Position numbers and translations under genes: made by a program
The notes under the pieces: generated by a model
Database searches by the model: none
What the model saw: the letters and a program-made list of their open reading frames with translations, nothing else
What the model was told of the DNA's origin: nothing
Assembly (NCBI RefSeq): GCF_022842145.1
Contig: NZ_JALHQD010000002.1
Location: 434,001 to 498,000 of the forward strand
Reading direction: 5' to 3'
DNA length: 64,000 nucleotides
Source: Tabrizicola sp.
GTDB lineage: Bacteria > Pseudomonadota > Alphaproteobacteria > Rhodobacterales > Rhodobacteraceae
Part shown: positions 18,488 through 27,734 of the stretch, in pieces
Position numbering within the stretch: the stretch's first letter is position 1
Layout: every line of letters starts with the position of its first letter

Positions 18488-19448
18488 AGCGGCAAGCGGC
18501 CCGACTGTCCTGACGGTGCTGCTGAACTGGCGCACGGCGGAGATGACATTGAAGGCGGCCGAGGCGGCGGCCCGTGCGATGGAGGCCGTTGCAGGCGAAA
18601 TCGTGGTCGTCGACAACGATTCCGGCGACGGGTCGTTCGAAAGGCTTGCGTCGGCTTTGCAAGACCGCCCGCGGTTCCGGGTCGTGCAGTCGGGGCACAA
18701 TGGCGGCTTCGGGGCTGGCAACAACGTCGGCATCCGGCTGGGACTGACCGGTGGCGGCAGGCCCGACTATGTCTATATCCTGAACTCCGACGCCTTTCCG
18801 GCCCCCGACGCGATCCGCCTGCTTCTGGCGTATCTGGAAGCGCATCCCAAGGTCGGTTTTGCCGGCAGCTATATCCACGGCCCGGACGAAGAGGCGCATC
18901 AGACCTGTTTCCGCTTCCCCTCGGTCGCCTCCGAGCTTGAGGTTGCGGCGCGAACGGGCCCGATCTCGCGGCTTCTGGCGCATCGCACGGTAGCCCTCCC
19001 GGTGCCCGAGGCGACCGGGCCGGTGGACTGGCTGGCTGGGGCCAGCCTGATGATGCGTGACAGTGTCCTGCGCGACATCGGCCTCTTTGACGAGACCTTC
19101 TTTCTTTACTTCGAAGAAACCGATCTTTGCCGTCGCGCGGTGGAAGCGGGGTGGCCTACGCATTTCGTCCGCGAAAGCCGGGTGGAGCATATCGGTTCGG
19201 TCTCGACCGGGATGAAGGTCTGGCGTCGGGTGCCGGGCTACTGGTTCGACAGCCGGTGGCACTATTTCCGCAAGGTCGGTGGCACGAAGTACGCGGCGGC
19301 GGCGACGTTGGCGCATCTGGCAGGAGGGCTGATCCTGCGGTTCCGTCGTCTGGTGCGGCCCAGCATTCCGCCGGGCGCGCCACATTTCATGCGGGATCTT
19401 GCCGGTCACGCGGTCCGGCAGCTTGTGCGGCCGGCTCGCAAGGGCTGA
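18480..19448 (+). CDS. Glycosyltransferase family 2 (rhamnosyltransferase-like)
   Basis: A 322-residue GT-A enzyme with LTVLLNWRTAEMTLKAAEAA, VVVDNDSGDGSFERL, FGAGNNVGIRLGL, VYILNSDAFPAPDAI and the acceptor motif YFEETDLCRRAVEAGW. This set is typical of the WbbL/rhamnosyltransferase subgroup. The C-terminus is basic with an amphipathic stretch. The ATG at 18480 overlaps the WecG-type stop by eight bases, so both genes are translated together. It is convergent with the outer-membrane barrel gene. Confidence 0.9.
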   Translation: MVEAASGPTVLTVLLNWRTAEMTLKAAEAAARAMEAVAGEIVVVDNDSGDGSFERLASALQDRPRFRVVQSGHNGGFGAGNNVGIRLGLTGGGRPDYVYILNSDAFPAPDAIRLLLAYLEAHPKVGFAGSYIHGPDEEAHQTCFRFPSVASELEVAARTGPISRLLAHRTVALPVPEATGPVDWLAGASLMMRDSVLRDIGLFDETFFLYFEETDLCRRAVEAGWPTHFVRESRVEHIGSVSTGMKVWRRVPGYWFDSRWHYFRKVGGTKYAAAATLAHLAGGLILRFRRLVRPSIPPGAPHFMRDLAGHAVRQLVRPARKG

Positions 19449-19451
19449 TCG

Positions 19452-20792
19452 TCAGGGACGGACCTGGAACTCACGGCTGAGTGCGACAAACACGCTGGGA
19501 GACCGTGCCCGTCCATCGATATCGTCCCGCACGGCGTAGTTGACGCCGGTGGCGAGGTTCCAGTCCTGGGTCAGGCGATGGCTGTAACCAGCGCCGAATT
19601 CGATCTGTTCGATATCTTCGACGGCGGAGTTGCTGGTTTCATAGCTGACGTCCAGCGAGATCGAGGAGATGTCGCTGACGTTCTTCAGCCAGGTGACGGT
19701 CACGGCGGAACTGTCGACCTCGCCGTCGTCTTCGTCGAAGCCGACGCGGTGGTAGAGTTCAACGCCCAGCGATCCGTCCGGCAGGGTCCGGTTCCACAGC
19801 AGCAGGCCGATCAGATCTGTGCCGGTGGTATCCGCCCGCGTCAGCCCCAGACGGGCAGAGATCGTGTCGCGCGGGGTTTCCAGATCGCGGCCGATTTCCA
19901 GGCTTTCGCGCTGGCCTTCGTCTTCGTCGGTGGTGACGCGGAGAAGGCCCGAGACGGTGCCCACGGCAAGGTCATAGGTTGCGCCAAGCCGCAGATCGGG
20001 GCCGGTTTCCCGTTCGATCACATCGAAATCCTCGGTCTCGATCTCGGCGTAGCCAATCTCGGCGCTGAGGTCGAGCCGCGGTGTCACCGAGTAGTCAAGT
20101 CCGACATAAGAGATGGTGGTCTCGGTGACGGTCGTGCCGGGGGTCTCTTCCTCGAGTTCGGAATAGCGGGCGCCGATCCGGCCTGTCGCCACATCCGAGA
20201 AGCGCAGGACAACCGCCGCGTCGGCGCGGACTTCGCTGGTGTCGACCAGGTCAGGGTCGGTCACGTCCTGGTAATCCGTGGCGGCGTATTCAAGGCCCAG
20301 GGCAAAACCCAGGACCGAGGTGCGGCCGGTCTCGATCCGGGCAAACGCCGAATAATCGGTCTGAGTGCCGGATTCGTCCGAAGCGGCGAGGTCTTCGAAG
20401 CTGCCGACGTCGTCGCTGCGCAGTGCCGCGCCGAGTTCCAGCAGGGCGGAGGGGACTTCGCGGCGATAGTCCAGCGCCACGTCCGACCGGCCGAAGTCCA
20501 GTTCGGTGCCTTCATCGCCTGCGGCGGCGTTCTGGATGATGGCCGCACCGGAGGCGAGGAACGACAGCCGGTCCAGTGCGGTTTCGCTGATCAGCCCGAA
20601 GGACAGGCTGGTCACGTTGGCGACATCAGTGCCCTCGGCGGGGACGGACAGCGACTCATTTCGGACGACCTCAAGCCGGTTCTCGAACCCGAAGGTCAAG
20701 AGGACGCCGCCGTCCTGCGCCACTGCGATAGCGGGCGACAGGACTGTGGTGATGGCGCAGAACCCGCCGAACGCGATACCTGACCGCCGCAT
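19452..20792 (-). CDS. Outer-membrane beta-barrel protein of the polysaccharide locus
   Basis: A 446-residue protein with an N-terminal signal peptide (cleavage after AIAVA, about residue 25). The rest consists of alternating, acidic beta-strands such as SEIGYAEIETE-type repeats and ends in a strand closing with FQVRP. This pattern fits a large outer-membrane beta-barrel. Similar proteins accompany Wza-type export genes and may act as an outer-membrane partner or porin for the polymer; that role is inference. It is transcribed just behind the Wza-type gene with a six-base gap. Confidence 0.8.
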   Translation of the reverse strand: MRRSGIAFGGFCAITTVLSPAIAVAQDGGVLLTFGFENRLEVVRNESLSVPAEGTDVANVTSLSFGLISETALDRLSFLASGAAIIQNAAAGDEGTELDFGRSDVALDYRREVPSALLELGAALRSDDVGSFEDLAASDESGTQTDYSAFARIETGRTSVLGFALGLEYAATDYQDVTDPDLVDTSEVRADAAVVLRFSDVATGRIGARYSELEEETPGTTVTETTISYVGLDYSVTPRLDLSAEIGYAEIETEDFDVIERETGPDLRLGATYDLAVGTVSGLLRVTTDEDEGQRESLEIGRDLETPRDTISARLGLTRADTTGTDLIGLLLWNRTLPDGSLGVELYHRVGFDEDDGEVDSSAVTVTWLKNVSDISSISLDVSYETSNSAVEDIEQIEFGAGYSHRLTQDWNLATGVNYAVRDDIDGRARSPSVFVALSREFQVRP

Positions 20793-20798
20793 TCCCGC

Positions 20799-21407
20799 TT
20801 ACTCGAACAGCTTGCGCTGCGGGATCACGATGACGTCGCCGCTCATCAGGCGGGTCGCCCCGCCGCCAGCCGCGCCACGTTCGATCGCATCGAGGTCGAA
20901 CTTGTAGACCTGCTCGGCGCCGGACTTGTCGACGCGGCGCAGTTGCACGCGCTTTTTCGCGGCGAAGGGCGACAGACCACCCGCCTGGGCAAGTGCCTGC
21001 AGCAGCGTGGCGCCCGGCTTGACGTCGACCTTGCCCGGCGTGTTCGCCGCGCCAAGCACGTAGACGTCCATCGTTGGGGCGGCACGTTCGGTTGCAGGAA
21101 TCCGTTCCGCCAGAGCGTTCAGCGTCACGAAGACGGTGGGCGCGGTGGCGAAGTTCGGGGCGAGGCGCGCGGTCAGATCTTCCTGCACCTGGGCCAGGCT
21201 GCGGCCCGCTGCGCGGATCGAGCCGACAAGCGGCAGCGAGATCTGTCCATCGGGCAGAACGATGGCGCTGCGGTTCAGCGTGGCGTCCTCCAGAACCTCG
21301 ATCTGCAAGACATCGCCCGAACGGACGCGGTAATCCTGGGCCCATGCGGTACCGGCCAGAATCGGCAGGATGAAGACAAGGGCAAGCAAGCGGCGAAGGA
21401 TTGGCAT
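20799..21407 (-). CDS. Polysaccharide export protein (Wza/OPX family)
   Basis: A 202-residue periplasmic/outer-membrane export protein. A signal peptide ends at AGTAWA (about residue 23). The polysaccharide export domain starts at YRVRSGDVLQIEVLE and continues through LPDGQISLPLVGSIRAAG; an SLBB-type domain follows with VYVLGAANTPGKVDV and ALAQAGGLSPFAAK. The C-terminal outer-membrane helix of full-length Wza is missing, so it belongs to the short OPX group, which often works with a separate beta-barrel such as the next gene. Its promoter should lie in the 167 bases before the SGNH gene. Confidence 0.92.
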   Translation of the reverse strand: MPILRRLLALVFILPILAGTAWAQDYRVRSGDVLQIEVLEDATLNRSAIVLPDGQISLPLVGSIRAAGRSLAQVQEDLTARLAPNFATAPTVFVTLNALAERIPATERAAPTMDVYVLGAANTPGKVDVKPGATLLQALAQAGGLSPFAAKKRVQLRRVDKSGAEQVYKFDLDAIERGAAGGGATRLMSGDVIVIPQRKLFE

Positions 21408-21574
21408 CTAAAAAACTCCCTAGCGACCGACAAAGGCGGGGCGCAACTGCTAAGGCCTAACAGTATTTGCCTGTTGCGCCTTCGGAAAGAGGAAATGCAC
21501 CAGCTTTCGGGCGGAAACGCGGTCAGGACGCGACATGCCGAGCGTTTGAGCGCAGGGGTGGCGCAAATGCCACA

Positions 21575-22534
21575 TCAGGCGGAAAGGCCCGACAACCCAA
21601 GGCTGTAAACAACCGAGCGTGTCACCTCCTGCATCAGACGGGCGACGTCGGGGTCGGGCGCCACGGCGGGCGCGCCGTCCGCCCGGGTCAGCGCTGCGGG
21701 AAGGCCCACCGGATCGGCGTGGTAGAGCGTCGCATAGTGGACGAGGGCGACCAGATAGTTGCCCAGATCGTTAAGGTGGATGGGGTCCAGTTCGCCCTCG
21801 GCCGAACGCTGGAAAAGATCGGTCCGGTCCCGCACATTGCCGACCCCGCCGCGCGCCTCGACGTCGCGGACGAAGGCGGCAAGCACCTGTCCTGCCGGTA
21901 TCAGCCTGATCTGTGCGGTTTCGGGCAGATCCTTCAGTGCCGGGCCAAGCACGCGCGACAGCCAGTAGCGGTCAAGGTCGCGGTCGAGGCGTTCAAGCCA
22001 GCCCTCGGGATCGTCCAGCGGATGCCAGGTCTCATACAGGAAGAGCCGCACATCGGGACGGGCGGCAATGGCTTTTTCCGCCCAAAGCGCCAGATAGCGC
22101 GGGCTTTCGTAATAGCGGATCGAAGCGCGGATCTCGACCATCTCGGTCAGGACGATCGCGTCATAGTCGCCGCTTGCCGCGGCTTCGGCGGCCGGGCGGA
22201 AGCGGGGATGGGCGTTTTCGGCCTCGAAGCCGTTGATCGTTGCATCACCCCAATGCGCCTGCAAGGTCGTGCCCCAGCCAAGCTGGCTGTCATAGCTGTG
22301 CCCGAGGGGAGCAAGCTGGGCCAGCATCGCGGGCATGTCGCGGTTCACCAGGCTGTGGCCAAGATGGAAGACGTTAAGCGCCCCTTGCGGTGCGGTCAGC
22401 GGCCCGGCGATCCGCGCGCGGACCGAAGCGGCCGAGGGCGGGCGGGTCAGCGCCCAGTAAAGCGACCCCGCCACCGCAGAGCCGATCCCCGCCACGCCTG
22501 CCAGAAGTGCGATCCGCCGCGTCATCTTTACCAT
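21575..22534 (-). CDS. Membrane-anchored or secreted SGNH-hydrolase-like protein
   Basis: A 319-residue protein with an N-terminal hydrophobic segment (about 8-29) that is a signal anchor or signal peptide. The remainder resembles SGNH/GDSL hydrolases: block I is VFHLGHSLV (S61 the likely nucleophile) and block V is DPIHLNDLGN (D250, H253). These enzymes are esterases or acyl transferases. As the last gene of the PKS-NRPS-PPTase operon it might release or transfer the polyketide product at the cell envelope (inference). The start at 22534 overlaps the PPTase stop by seven bases; an ATG at 22525 is an alternative. Confidence 0.7.
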   Translation of the reverse strand: MVKMTRRIALLAGVAGIGSAVAGSLYWALTRPPSAASVRARIAGPLTAPQGALNVFHLGHSLVNRDMPAMLAQLAPLGHSYDSQLGWGTTLQAHWGDATINGFEAENAHPRFRPAAEAAASGDYDAIVLTEMVEIRASIRYYESPRYLALWAEKAIAARPDVRLFLYETWHPLDDPEGWLERLDRDLDRYWLSRVLGPALKDLPETAQIRLIPAGQVLAAFVRDVEARGGVGNVRDRTDLFQRSAEGELDPIHLNDLGNYLVALVHYATLYHADPVGLPAALTRADGAPAVAPDPDVARLMQEVTRSVVYSLGLSGLSA

Positions 22535-23172
22535 GCCACCCCCGCAAGAATCACGCCGTCGACCACGGCAAGGCGCCCCGCAAGGACTTGCTCTGCCCGG
22601 AACGGCCCGACACTTGCACGGAACTGGGCATCGAAGCGGCCTTCGGCAAGGGTGATGTCCAGCATATCGAAGCCGAACATGGCGCGCGCGTCCGCAGGTT
22701 GCGCCTTGAAGACCGCCTCCTTGGCGCAGAACACCTGCCGCACCTGCCGCCCGATGTCCCCTTGCAGCCGCGTCAGCTCCCCCTCCTGGCAAATGACTGG
22801 CCAGAGCGCCTCTTCCAGCGGCGCGTCGGGCTCCAGATCGACGCCAAGCGGTGCTCCCATCCGGCCCACCGCGATGGCGAGGTCGGCGTCATGGGCGATG
22901 GACCCGGAAAGGCCCGGTGGCCAGATCGCGGCGCGGTCGGTGCCCATCGGCAGGGCCGCGGGTGGGTGGCCAAGGCTGGCCAGCACCCTGCGGGCGGCGA
23001 TGCGGCCGGCGGTGAATTCGGCCAGCCTGCGGGGAACCGCCCCGACCATGGCGGTCCGTTCGTCCGGCCATAGGGTCGTCGCGTCGGACATCGCTGTCCG
23101 CTCGACCGCCACGGCGACCCCGGCCGGAAACAGCGAGCGGAGCGCCGTCTCGACCGCGGGCGGATGGGTCAT
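22528..23172 (-). CDS. 4'-phosphopantetheinyl transferase (Sfp/EntD type)
   Basis: A 214-residue phosphopantetheinyl transferase that adds the CoA-derived arm to carrier-protein serines. Diagnostic motifs are LSGSIAHDADLAI (88-100), the magnesium-binding GVDLEP (D112, E114) and FCAKEAVFKAQ (K151, E152, K156). Size and motif spacing are like EntD. Its ATG overlaps the NRPS stop as ATGA, so it is made together with the megasynthases and should activate the carrier domains of both. No AcpS-type gene is in this window. Confidence 0.93.
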   Translation of the reverse strand: MTHPPAVETALRSLFPAGVAVAVERTAMSDATTLWPDERTAMVGAVPRRLAEFTAGRIAARRVLASLGHPPAALPMGTDRAAIWPPGLSGSIAHDADLAIAVGRMGAPLGVDLEPDAPLEEALWPVICQEGELTRLQGDIGRQVRQVFCAKEAVFKAQPADARAMFGFDMLDITLAEGRFDAQFRASVGPFRAEQVLAGRLAVVDGVILAGVAW

Positions 23173-26100
23173 CCCAGGGCCTTCTCCCGCGCTTCGCGCA
23201 TCGCACGGCGCCGCGCCATCGCGTCCATCCGGGTATCGCCCGCAGGGTCGGTCTGGGCGGCAGCGGCGGCGACGGGTGCCGGGACGGCTGCCGCAAGGGG
23301 CGCGGTTGGGGCCTGGATGGTCTTGCCCAGATGCGCGGCCAAGGCCGAGACAACCGGGAACCGGAAGATGTCGGTGATCGCAAGCCGGTCGGAGTTCAAC
23401 GCGACCTTCATCTCGCGGTGGGCCTGCACGGCAAGGAGCGAATGGCCGCCGAGCGTGAAGAAGTTGTCCGACCGCCCGACCTGCGGGACACCAAGAACGC
23501 GGGCCCAGACCGCGGCGATGGTTTCCTCGATCCCGCCTTCCAGCGCGACGGGTTTTGCCGCAGCCGCTGGGACCGCCAGCGATGGTGCGGCGAAGGGGGC
23601 TGGAAGCGCCTTGCGGTCGACCTTGCCATTCGGGGTCAGCGGAAAGGTGTCAAGCTTGACCACATGGGCAGGGACCATCACGTCGGGCAGGTGCTGCGCG
23701 AGGTTGGTCTTCAGTGCCGGTTCGTCGACCGGTCCGTCCGACGTGACGTAGGCCACCAGGCGCACGTCGCCCGGCTGATCTTCGCGGGCGATGACGACGG
23801 CCTGACGGATCCCGGCCACAGCTTCCAGTGCGGTTTCGATCTCGCCCAGTTCGATGCGGTGGCCGCGGATCTTCACCTGGAAGTCGGCGCGACCGAGGTA
23901 ATCCAGCTTGCCGTCCGGTCGTTTCCGGACAAGGTCGCCGGTGCGGTACATCCGGCCGGTCCCTGCGAAAGGGTCGGGGCGGAAACGGTCCGCGGTCAGG
24001 TCCGGGCGCTGGAAGTAGCCCTGCGCCACACCCTCGCCGCCGATCCAAAGCTCGCCTTCCTTGCCATCGGCAACCGGGGTCTGTGCGTCATCCAAGACAT
24101 AAAGCGCCGTGTTGGCAATGGGTTGTCCGATGTTGACCACGCCCTCGGCCCCGGTCGTCGCCTCAACCGAGGACCAGATCGTCGTCTCGGTCGGACCGTA
24201 CATGTTCAGAACCGGCGCGCCGATCAGGCCGGACAGATCGCCCGCCAGACGGCCCATCAAGGCCTCGCCGCCGACCAGCATCCGTTTCAGACCCTTGAGT
24301 GCTGCACGGGCACCGTCGTCTTCAGCCAGCATGCGGGCCATCGAGGGGGTACATTGCAGATGCGAGACCTTGTGGCGCTGGATGAGGCCCGCCATCGTGG
24401 CGTCATCCTCGGCGCCCGAGTTGGTGAGGCGCAGCACTTCGGCCACCAGTTTCAGCCCGTCCAGCACCACTTGCGTCGGGATGCCGTAGTCGATCAGGCA
24501 GGCGACCTCGTCTACGTCGATGGCTTTCAGCTCTTCGACCCGCCTCACCGCGTCGTCGACTGTGCCGAACAGGCCCGAGTCGTCGAAATAACGCAGGAAG
24601 GCGAAGTCGAGGATCGCCTCCAGTTCATCTTGCGCAAGGCTGCCGAGGTCGATGTCCATCGGGTTGGCCACCCCCTGCGGTTTCTTGAAGGCGGGGAAGG
24701 CCCAGGCGTATTGCTTGATCAGCGCTGCGGCGGAACGGAGGTAGTTCTTCATCGGCTCGCGCGCGACTTCGCGGGCGGCTTCCCGGTCCGTCGCGAGGAA
24801 AGTGTGCAGCATCAGGGTGACCTTGAACCTGGACGGGTCATGCCCGGCTTCGGCCAGCGCCTTACGGTAAAGCTTCACCTTGTCCGCCACTTCGGTGATG
24901 GACTGGCCCAGAAGGTGGGTCAGGACGTTGGCCCCCATCTTTCCCGCCTCGCGCCAGGTTTCGGGGTTGCCTGCGGTCGTGACCCAGGCCGCGACTTCCT
25001 TGGACACAGGGCGGGGCTGGGTCTTGACGGCGAAGGGGGCGCCGTCCTTGCGCGGGAACTCCACCGCCTCGCCACGCCAGAGCCTGCGCACCTGGTCGAG
25101 CGTGTCGAACAGGGCCTGGCGGTTGGCGGGGGGCGTGTTCTCGGGGCGCAGGACGAAGTCGTCCGGCTGCCAGCCCGAGGCGAAGGCCAAGCCGGCGCGG
25201 CCGTTGGTCAGATTGTCGATAATCGCCCATTCCTCGGCGATGCGGGCGGGATGGTGCAGGGGCGCGACGATGCTGCCAGCCCGCACGCCGATGTTCTTGG
25301 TGATCGCCGCCGCGGCCGCCCCGGTGACGGCGGGGTTGGGGTAGGGGCCGCCGAAAGCGTGGAAGTGGCGTTCCGGCGTCCAGACCGCGACGAAACCGTT
25401 CTGGTCGGCGAACTTGGCGCCTTCCAGCAGAAGTTCGTACTTCGCGGGACCGGGAAGGTCGTCATTGCCCCAGTAGTAGACGCTGAATTCCATCTTCCGC
25501 GGGTTGATGCCCGTGCCACCCGATGGCCGTACGCGGGCGGAATCATCGGCAAGAACCACGGTGAACCCGTTGGTGAGCGTCCAGAAAAGTTCGAGCACCG
25601 AGATGTCGAAGGACAGCGAAGTGACGGCAAGCCAGGTGCCGGGGTCGGTGCCCAGCACGTCGTCCATGCCCGCGAAGAAGTTCAGCGCGTTGCGGTGGGT
25701 CACGACGACGCCCTTGGGGCGGCCGGTCGAGCCGGAGGTGTAGATCACATAGGCCGGATCCTCGGCCCGAGGGGCATCAGCAAGGACAGTCGCGGCCGAG
25801 GCGAGGCGCGGGTCGGTGTCAAGGATCAGCAGCGCGGGGCCTTTCGGCAGGTCGCCCGCAACGCTGCTTTCGGTGACGATCACCGGGCAGCCCGAGTCTT
25901 CTGCGTAAAGCGCCAGACGGTCTTCGGGGTAAGCGGGGTCCATGGGGACGTAGGCGGCGCCTGCCATCTGGATGCCAAGAGCGCCCGCGACCATGTCGGT
26001 CGTGCGGCGGCAGGCAAGGCCGACGAGGCTGCCGCGGACGACGCCCATTTCGCGCAAGGTCGTGGCGATCCGGCCCGCCCGGACGGCAAGGTCCGCGTAG

Positions 26101-27722
26101 GAGAGCCGGGATTCCCCGGCAATGACCGCCACCGCATCGGGCGTTCGTGCCGCCTGCGCGAGGATCGCGGCCGGGATGGTCAGTGTCCGGTCATAATCGC
26201 GGGCGGTTGCCGCCAGCGCGCCGGAGTAGACTGTGGTTTCGGCATCGGACAGGCCGCTTAGTCCGGCAAGGTCTGCGCCGGGGACCATTGCGGACAGGAT
26301 ACGCGCGATCCGAGTGGCAAGGGCGGTGGCCTCGGCCTCGGGCATCCGCGCGGCATCATGCCAGAACGCTCCGTTGACCAGGGTCACGGTGGTTCCTGCG
26401 ACCGGCGCAGTGCCATCGCAAACCGCAAGGCCGGATGGCAAAAGTGAGGTGAGGCCGGGTTCCCGCAGGGCCAGGTCCGCGGCCAGCCCGCCCGCAAGAC
26501 GCGCGGAGGCCAACGCGTTCTCGGCCCGGGCCAGGGCGGCGGCCACCTCGCCCGAGGCGTCAAGACGCAGTGGCACCCAGGGCAGCAGATAGCCGGGCGC
26601 CGGATTGTGGCCCGAGGCGAAGGCGATGTCGCCGCTGCTGCGGCCCAGGGTCCGGATCGCCGCCAGCGCCAGCCGCGCCGGGTCCGCCGGTGGCAGCGGA
26701 AGTTGCCGCCAGTCCTGTGCCTGGGACGGGCTGGACGGAAGGACGGGATCGGGCTTCAGGACCAAGGCGCGCAGACGGGTCTCGGCTTCGGCGGCGGGGG
26801 CGAGTGCCGCATCCAGCCGGGCCGCTTCATCCTCGGACGGCGAGGCGAGGACCGGTCCGGCACGGTTGGTGTCGACGGGCAGTCCCCTGAGGCAGGTCAG
26901 ACCGGAAAGCCGCACTGCGCCCGTGCCGCAGGCCACGTCCAGATGGTCTGGCCCACGGCCGAGCACCGTGCCGGGCAGGCCGGAGCCGGGAATGACAGTG
27001 GCCGATCCCACGGCCCAGACCTGATCCGCAACCTCGATCTTGGCGACGGCCAGCGGGTTGCGATAACCGCCGTGATCCAGAGCCCGGACCGTCCGCGCGA
27101 CCGCCTCGGCCCCTTGGGTGAAGTCCAGCCGCCCCGCCGCCCGGGGCCGGTCCGCGCGGCGCCAGACGTGACGCGGTCCTGCGGCCTGCGGCTGGCGCGG
27201 GTGACCTTGGGCCTCCATCGCGGTGATGACATCGCCGAAGCTGTCCACCGCCGCCGCAAAGCAGCGGGCGTTCAGGGTGAAGGCGGTGTCGTCGGCGTCG
27301 ATGGGAAAGCCGCGGACTGCAAGAACCTCGCCTTCGTCGATCCCCGCGGTCATCAGGTGCCACGTGATCGCGTGCGTCGCTTCGCCATTCAGAAGCGCCC
27401 AGACCGGAGCGTTGAGGCCGGCATATCCGGGCAGGGGGCCGTCGTGGAAGTTGACGCCGCCTTGCCGGGCCAGCTGCATCACCGGCTCGGGCACCAGCGC
27501 AAGGTTGGCCACCGACAGCACCCAGTCCACGGTCAGGCCCTGCGTCCGCTGGACCAGACCGGCACCCGGAGCGATGACCCGAAGTCCCGCGCCCGAGGCC
27601 CAGGCCGCCACCTTCGCTTCGCGCGTGACCACGGCGACCAAAGCATGTCCCCGTTCCAGCCAGCGCTTGCCGCATTCGACCGTCAGGCTTTCATTGCCGA
27701 TCAGCAGGGCGGTCAGGGTCAT
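23169..27722 (-). CDS. NRPS: formyltransferase, condensation remnant, adenylation split by luciferase-like monooxygenase, carrier
   Basis: A 1517-residue single-module synthetase. Domains in order: a formyl-transferase (about 1-285) with N91, H93 and D129 of the formyl-tetrahydrofolate triad in place; a stretch (about 340-490) resembling the end of a condensation domain without the HHxxxDG motif; the first half of an adenylation domain (510-730; YTSGSTGRPKG at 661-671, FDIS 705-708); an inserted luciferase-like FMN monooxygenase (about 735-1105; WTPERHFHAFGGPYPNP); the second adenylation half (NMYGPTETT 1173-1181, YRTGDL, NGKVDRKAL); and a carrier domain (GGHSLL, S1428). No thioesterase. The insertion type is known from MupA/Atu3671-like proteins. 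The read specificity code DILQLGMIWK suggests glycine. It starts 12 bases after the PKS stop. Confidence 0.92.
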   Translation of the reverse strand: MTLTALLIGNESLTVECGKRWLERGHALVAVVTREAKVAAWASGAGLRVIAPGAGLVQRTQGLTVDWVLSVANLALVPEPVMQLARQGGVNFHDGPLPGYAGLNAPVWALLNGEATHAITWHLMTAGIDEGEVLAVRGFPIDADDTAFTLNARCFAAAVDSFGDVITAMEAQGHPRQPQAAGPRHVWRRADRPRAAGRLDFTQGAEAVARTVRALDHGGYRNPLAVAKIEVADQVWAVGSATVIPGSGLPGTVLGRGPDHLDVACGTGAVRLSGLTCLRGLPVDTNRAGPVLASPSEDEAARLDAALAPAAEAETRLRALVLKPDPVLPSSPSQAQDWRQLPLPPADPARLALAAIRTLGRSSGDIAFASGHNPAPGYLLPWVPLRLDASGEVAAALARAENALASARLAGGLAADLALREPGLTSLLPSGLAVCDGTAPVAGTTVTLVNGAFWHDAARMPEAEATALATRIARILSAMVPGADLAGLSGLSDAETTVYSGALAATARDYDRTLTIPAAILAQAARTPDAVAVIAGESRLSYADLAVRAGRIATTLREMGVVRGSLVGLACRRTTDMVAGALGIQMAGAAYVPMDPAYPEDRLALYAEDSGCPVIVTESSVAGDLPKGPALLILDTDPRLASAATVLADAPRAEDPAYVIYTSGSTGRPKGVVVTHRNALNFFAGMDDVLGTDPGTWLAVTSLSFDISVLELFWTLTNGFTVVLADDSARVRPSGGTGINPRKMEFSVYYWGNDDLPGPAKYELLLEGAKFADQNGFVAVWTPERHFHAFGGPYPNPAVTGAAAAAITKNIGVRAGSIVAPLHHPARIAEEWAIIDNLTNGRAGLAFASGWQPDDFVLRPENTPPANRQALFDTLDQVRRLWRGEAVEFPRKDGAPFAVKTQPRPVSKEVAAWVTTAGNPETWREAGKMGANVLTHLLGQSITEVADKVKLYRKALAEAGHDPSRFKVTLMLHTFLATDREAAREVAREPMKNYLRSAAALIKQYAWAFPAFKKPQGVANPMDIDLGSLAQDELEAILDFAFLRYFDDSGLFGTVDDAVRRVEELKAIDVDEVACLIDYGIPTQVVLDGLKLVAEVLRLTNSGAEDDATMAGLIQRHKVSHLQCTPSMARMLAEDDGARAALKGLKRMLVGGEALMGRLAGDLSGLIGAPVLNMYGPTETTIWSSVEATTGAEGVVNIGQPIANTALYVLDDAQTPVADGKEGELWIGGEGVAQGYFQRPDLTADRFRPDPFAGTGRMYRTGDLVRKRPDGKLDYLGRADFQVKIRGHRIELGEIETALEAVAGIRQAVVIAREDQPGDVRLVAYVTSDGPVDEPALKTNLAQHLPDVMVPAHVVKLDTFPLTPNGKVDRKALPAPFAAPSLAVPAAAAKPVALEGGIEETIAAVWARVLGVPQVGRSDNFFTLGGHSLLAVQAHREMKVALNSDRLAITDIFRFPVVSALAAHLGKTIQAPTAPLAAAVPAPVAAAAAQTDPAGDTRMDAMARRRAMREAREKALG

Positions 27723-27734
27723 GTCAGTCTCCGG

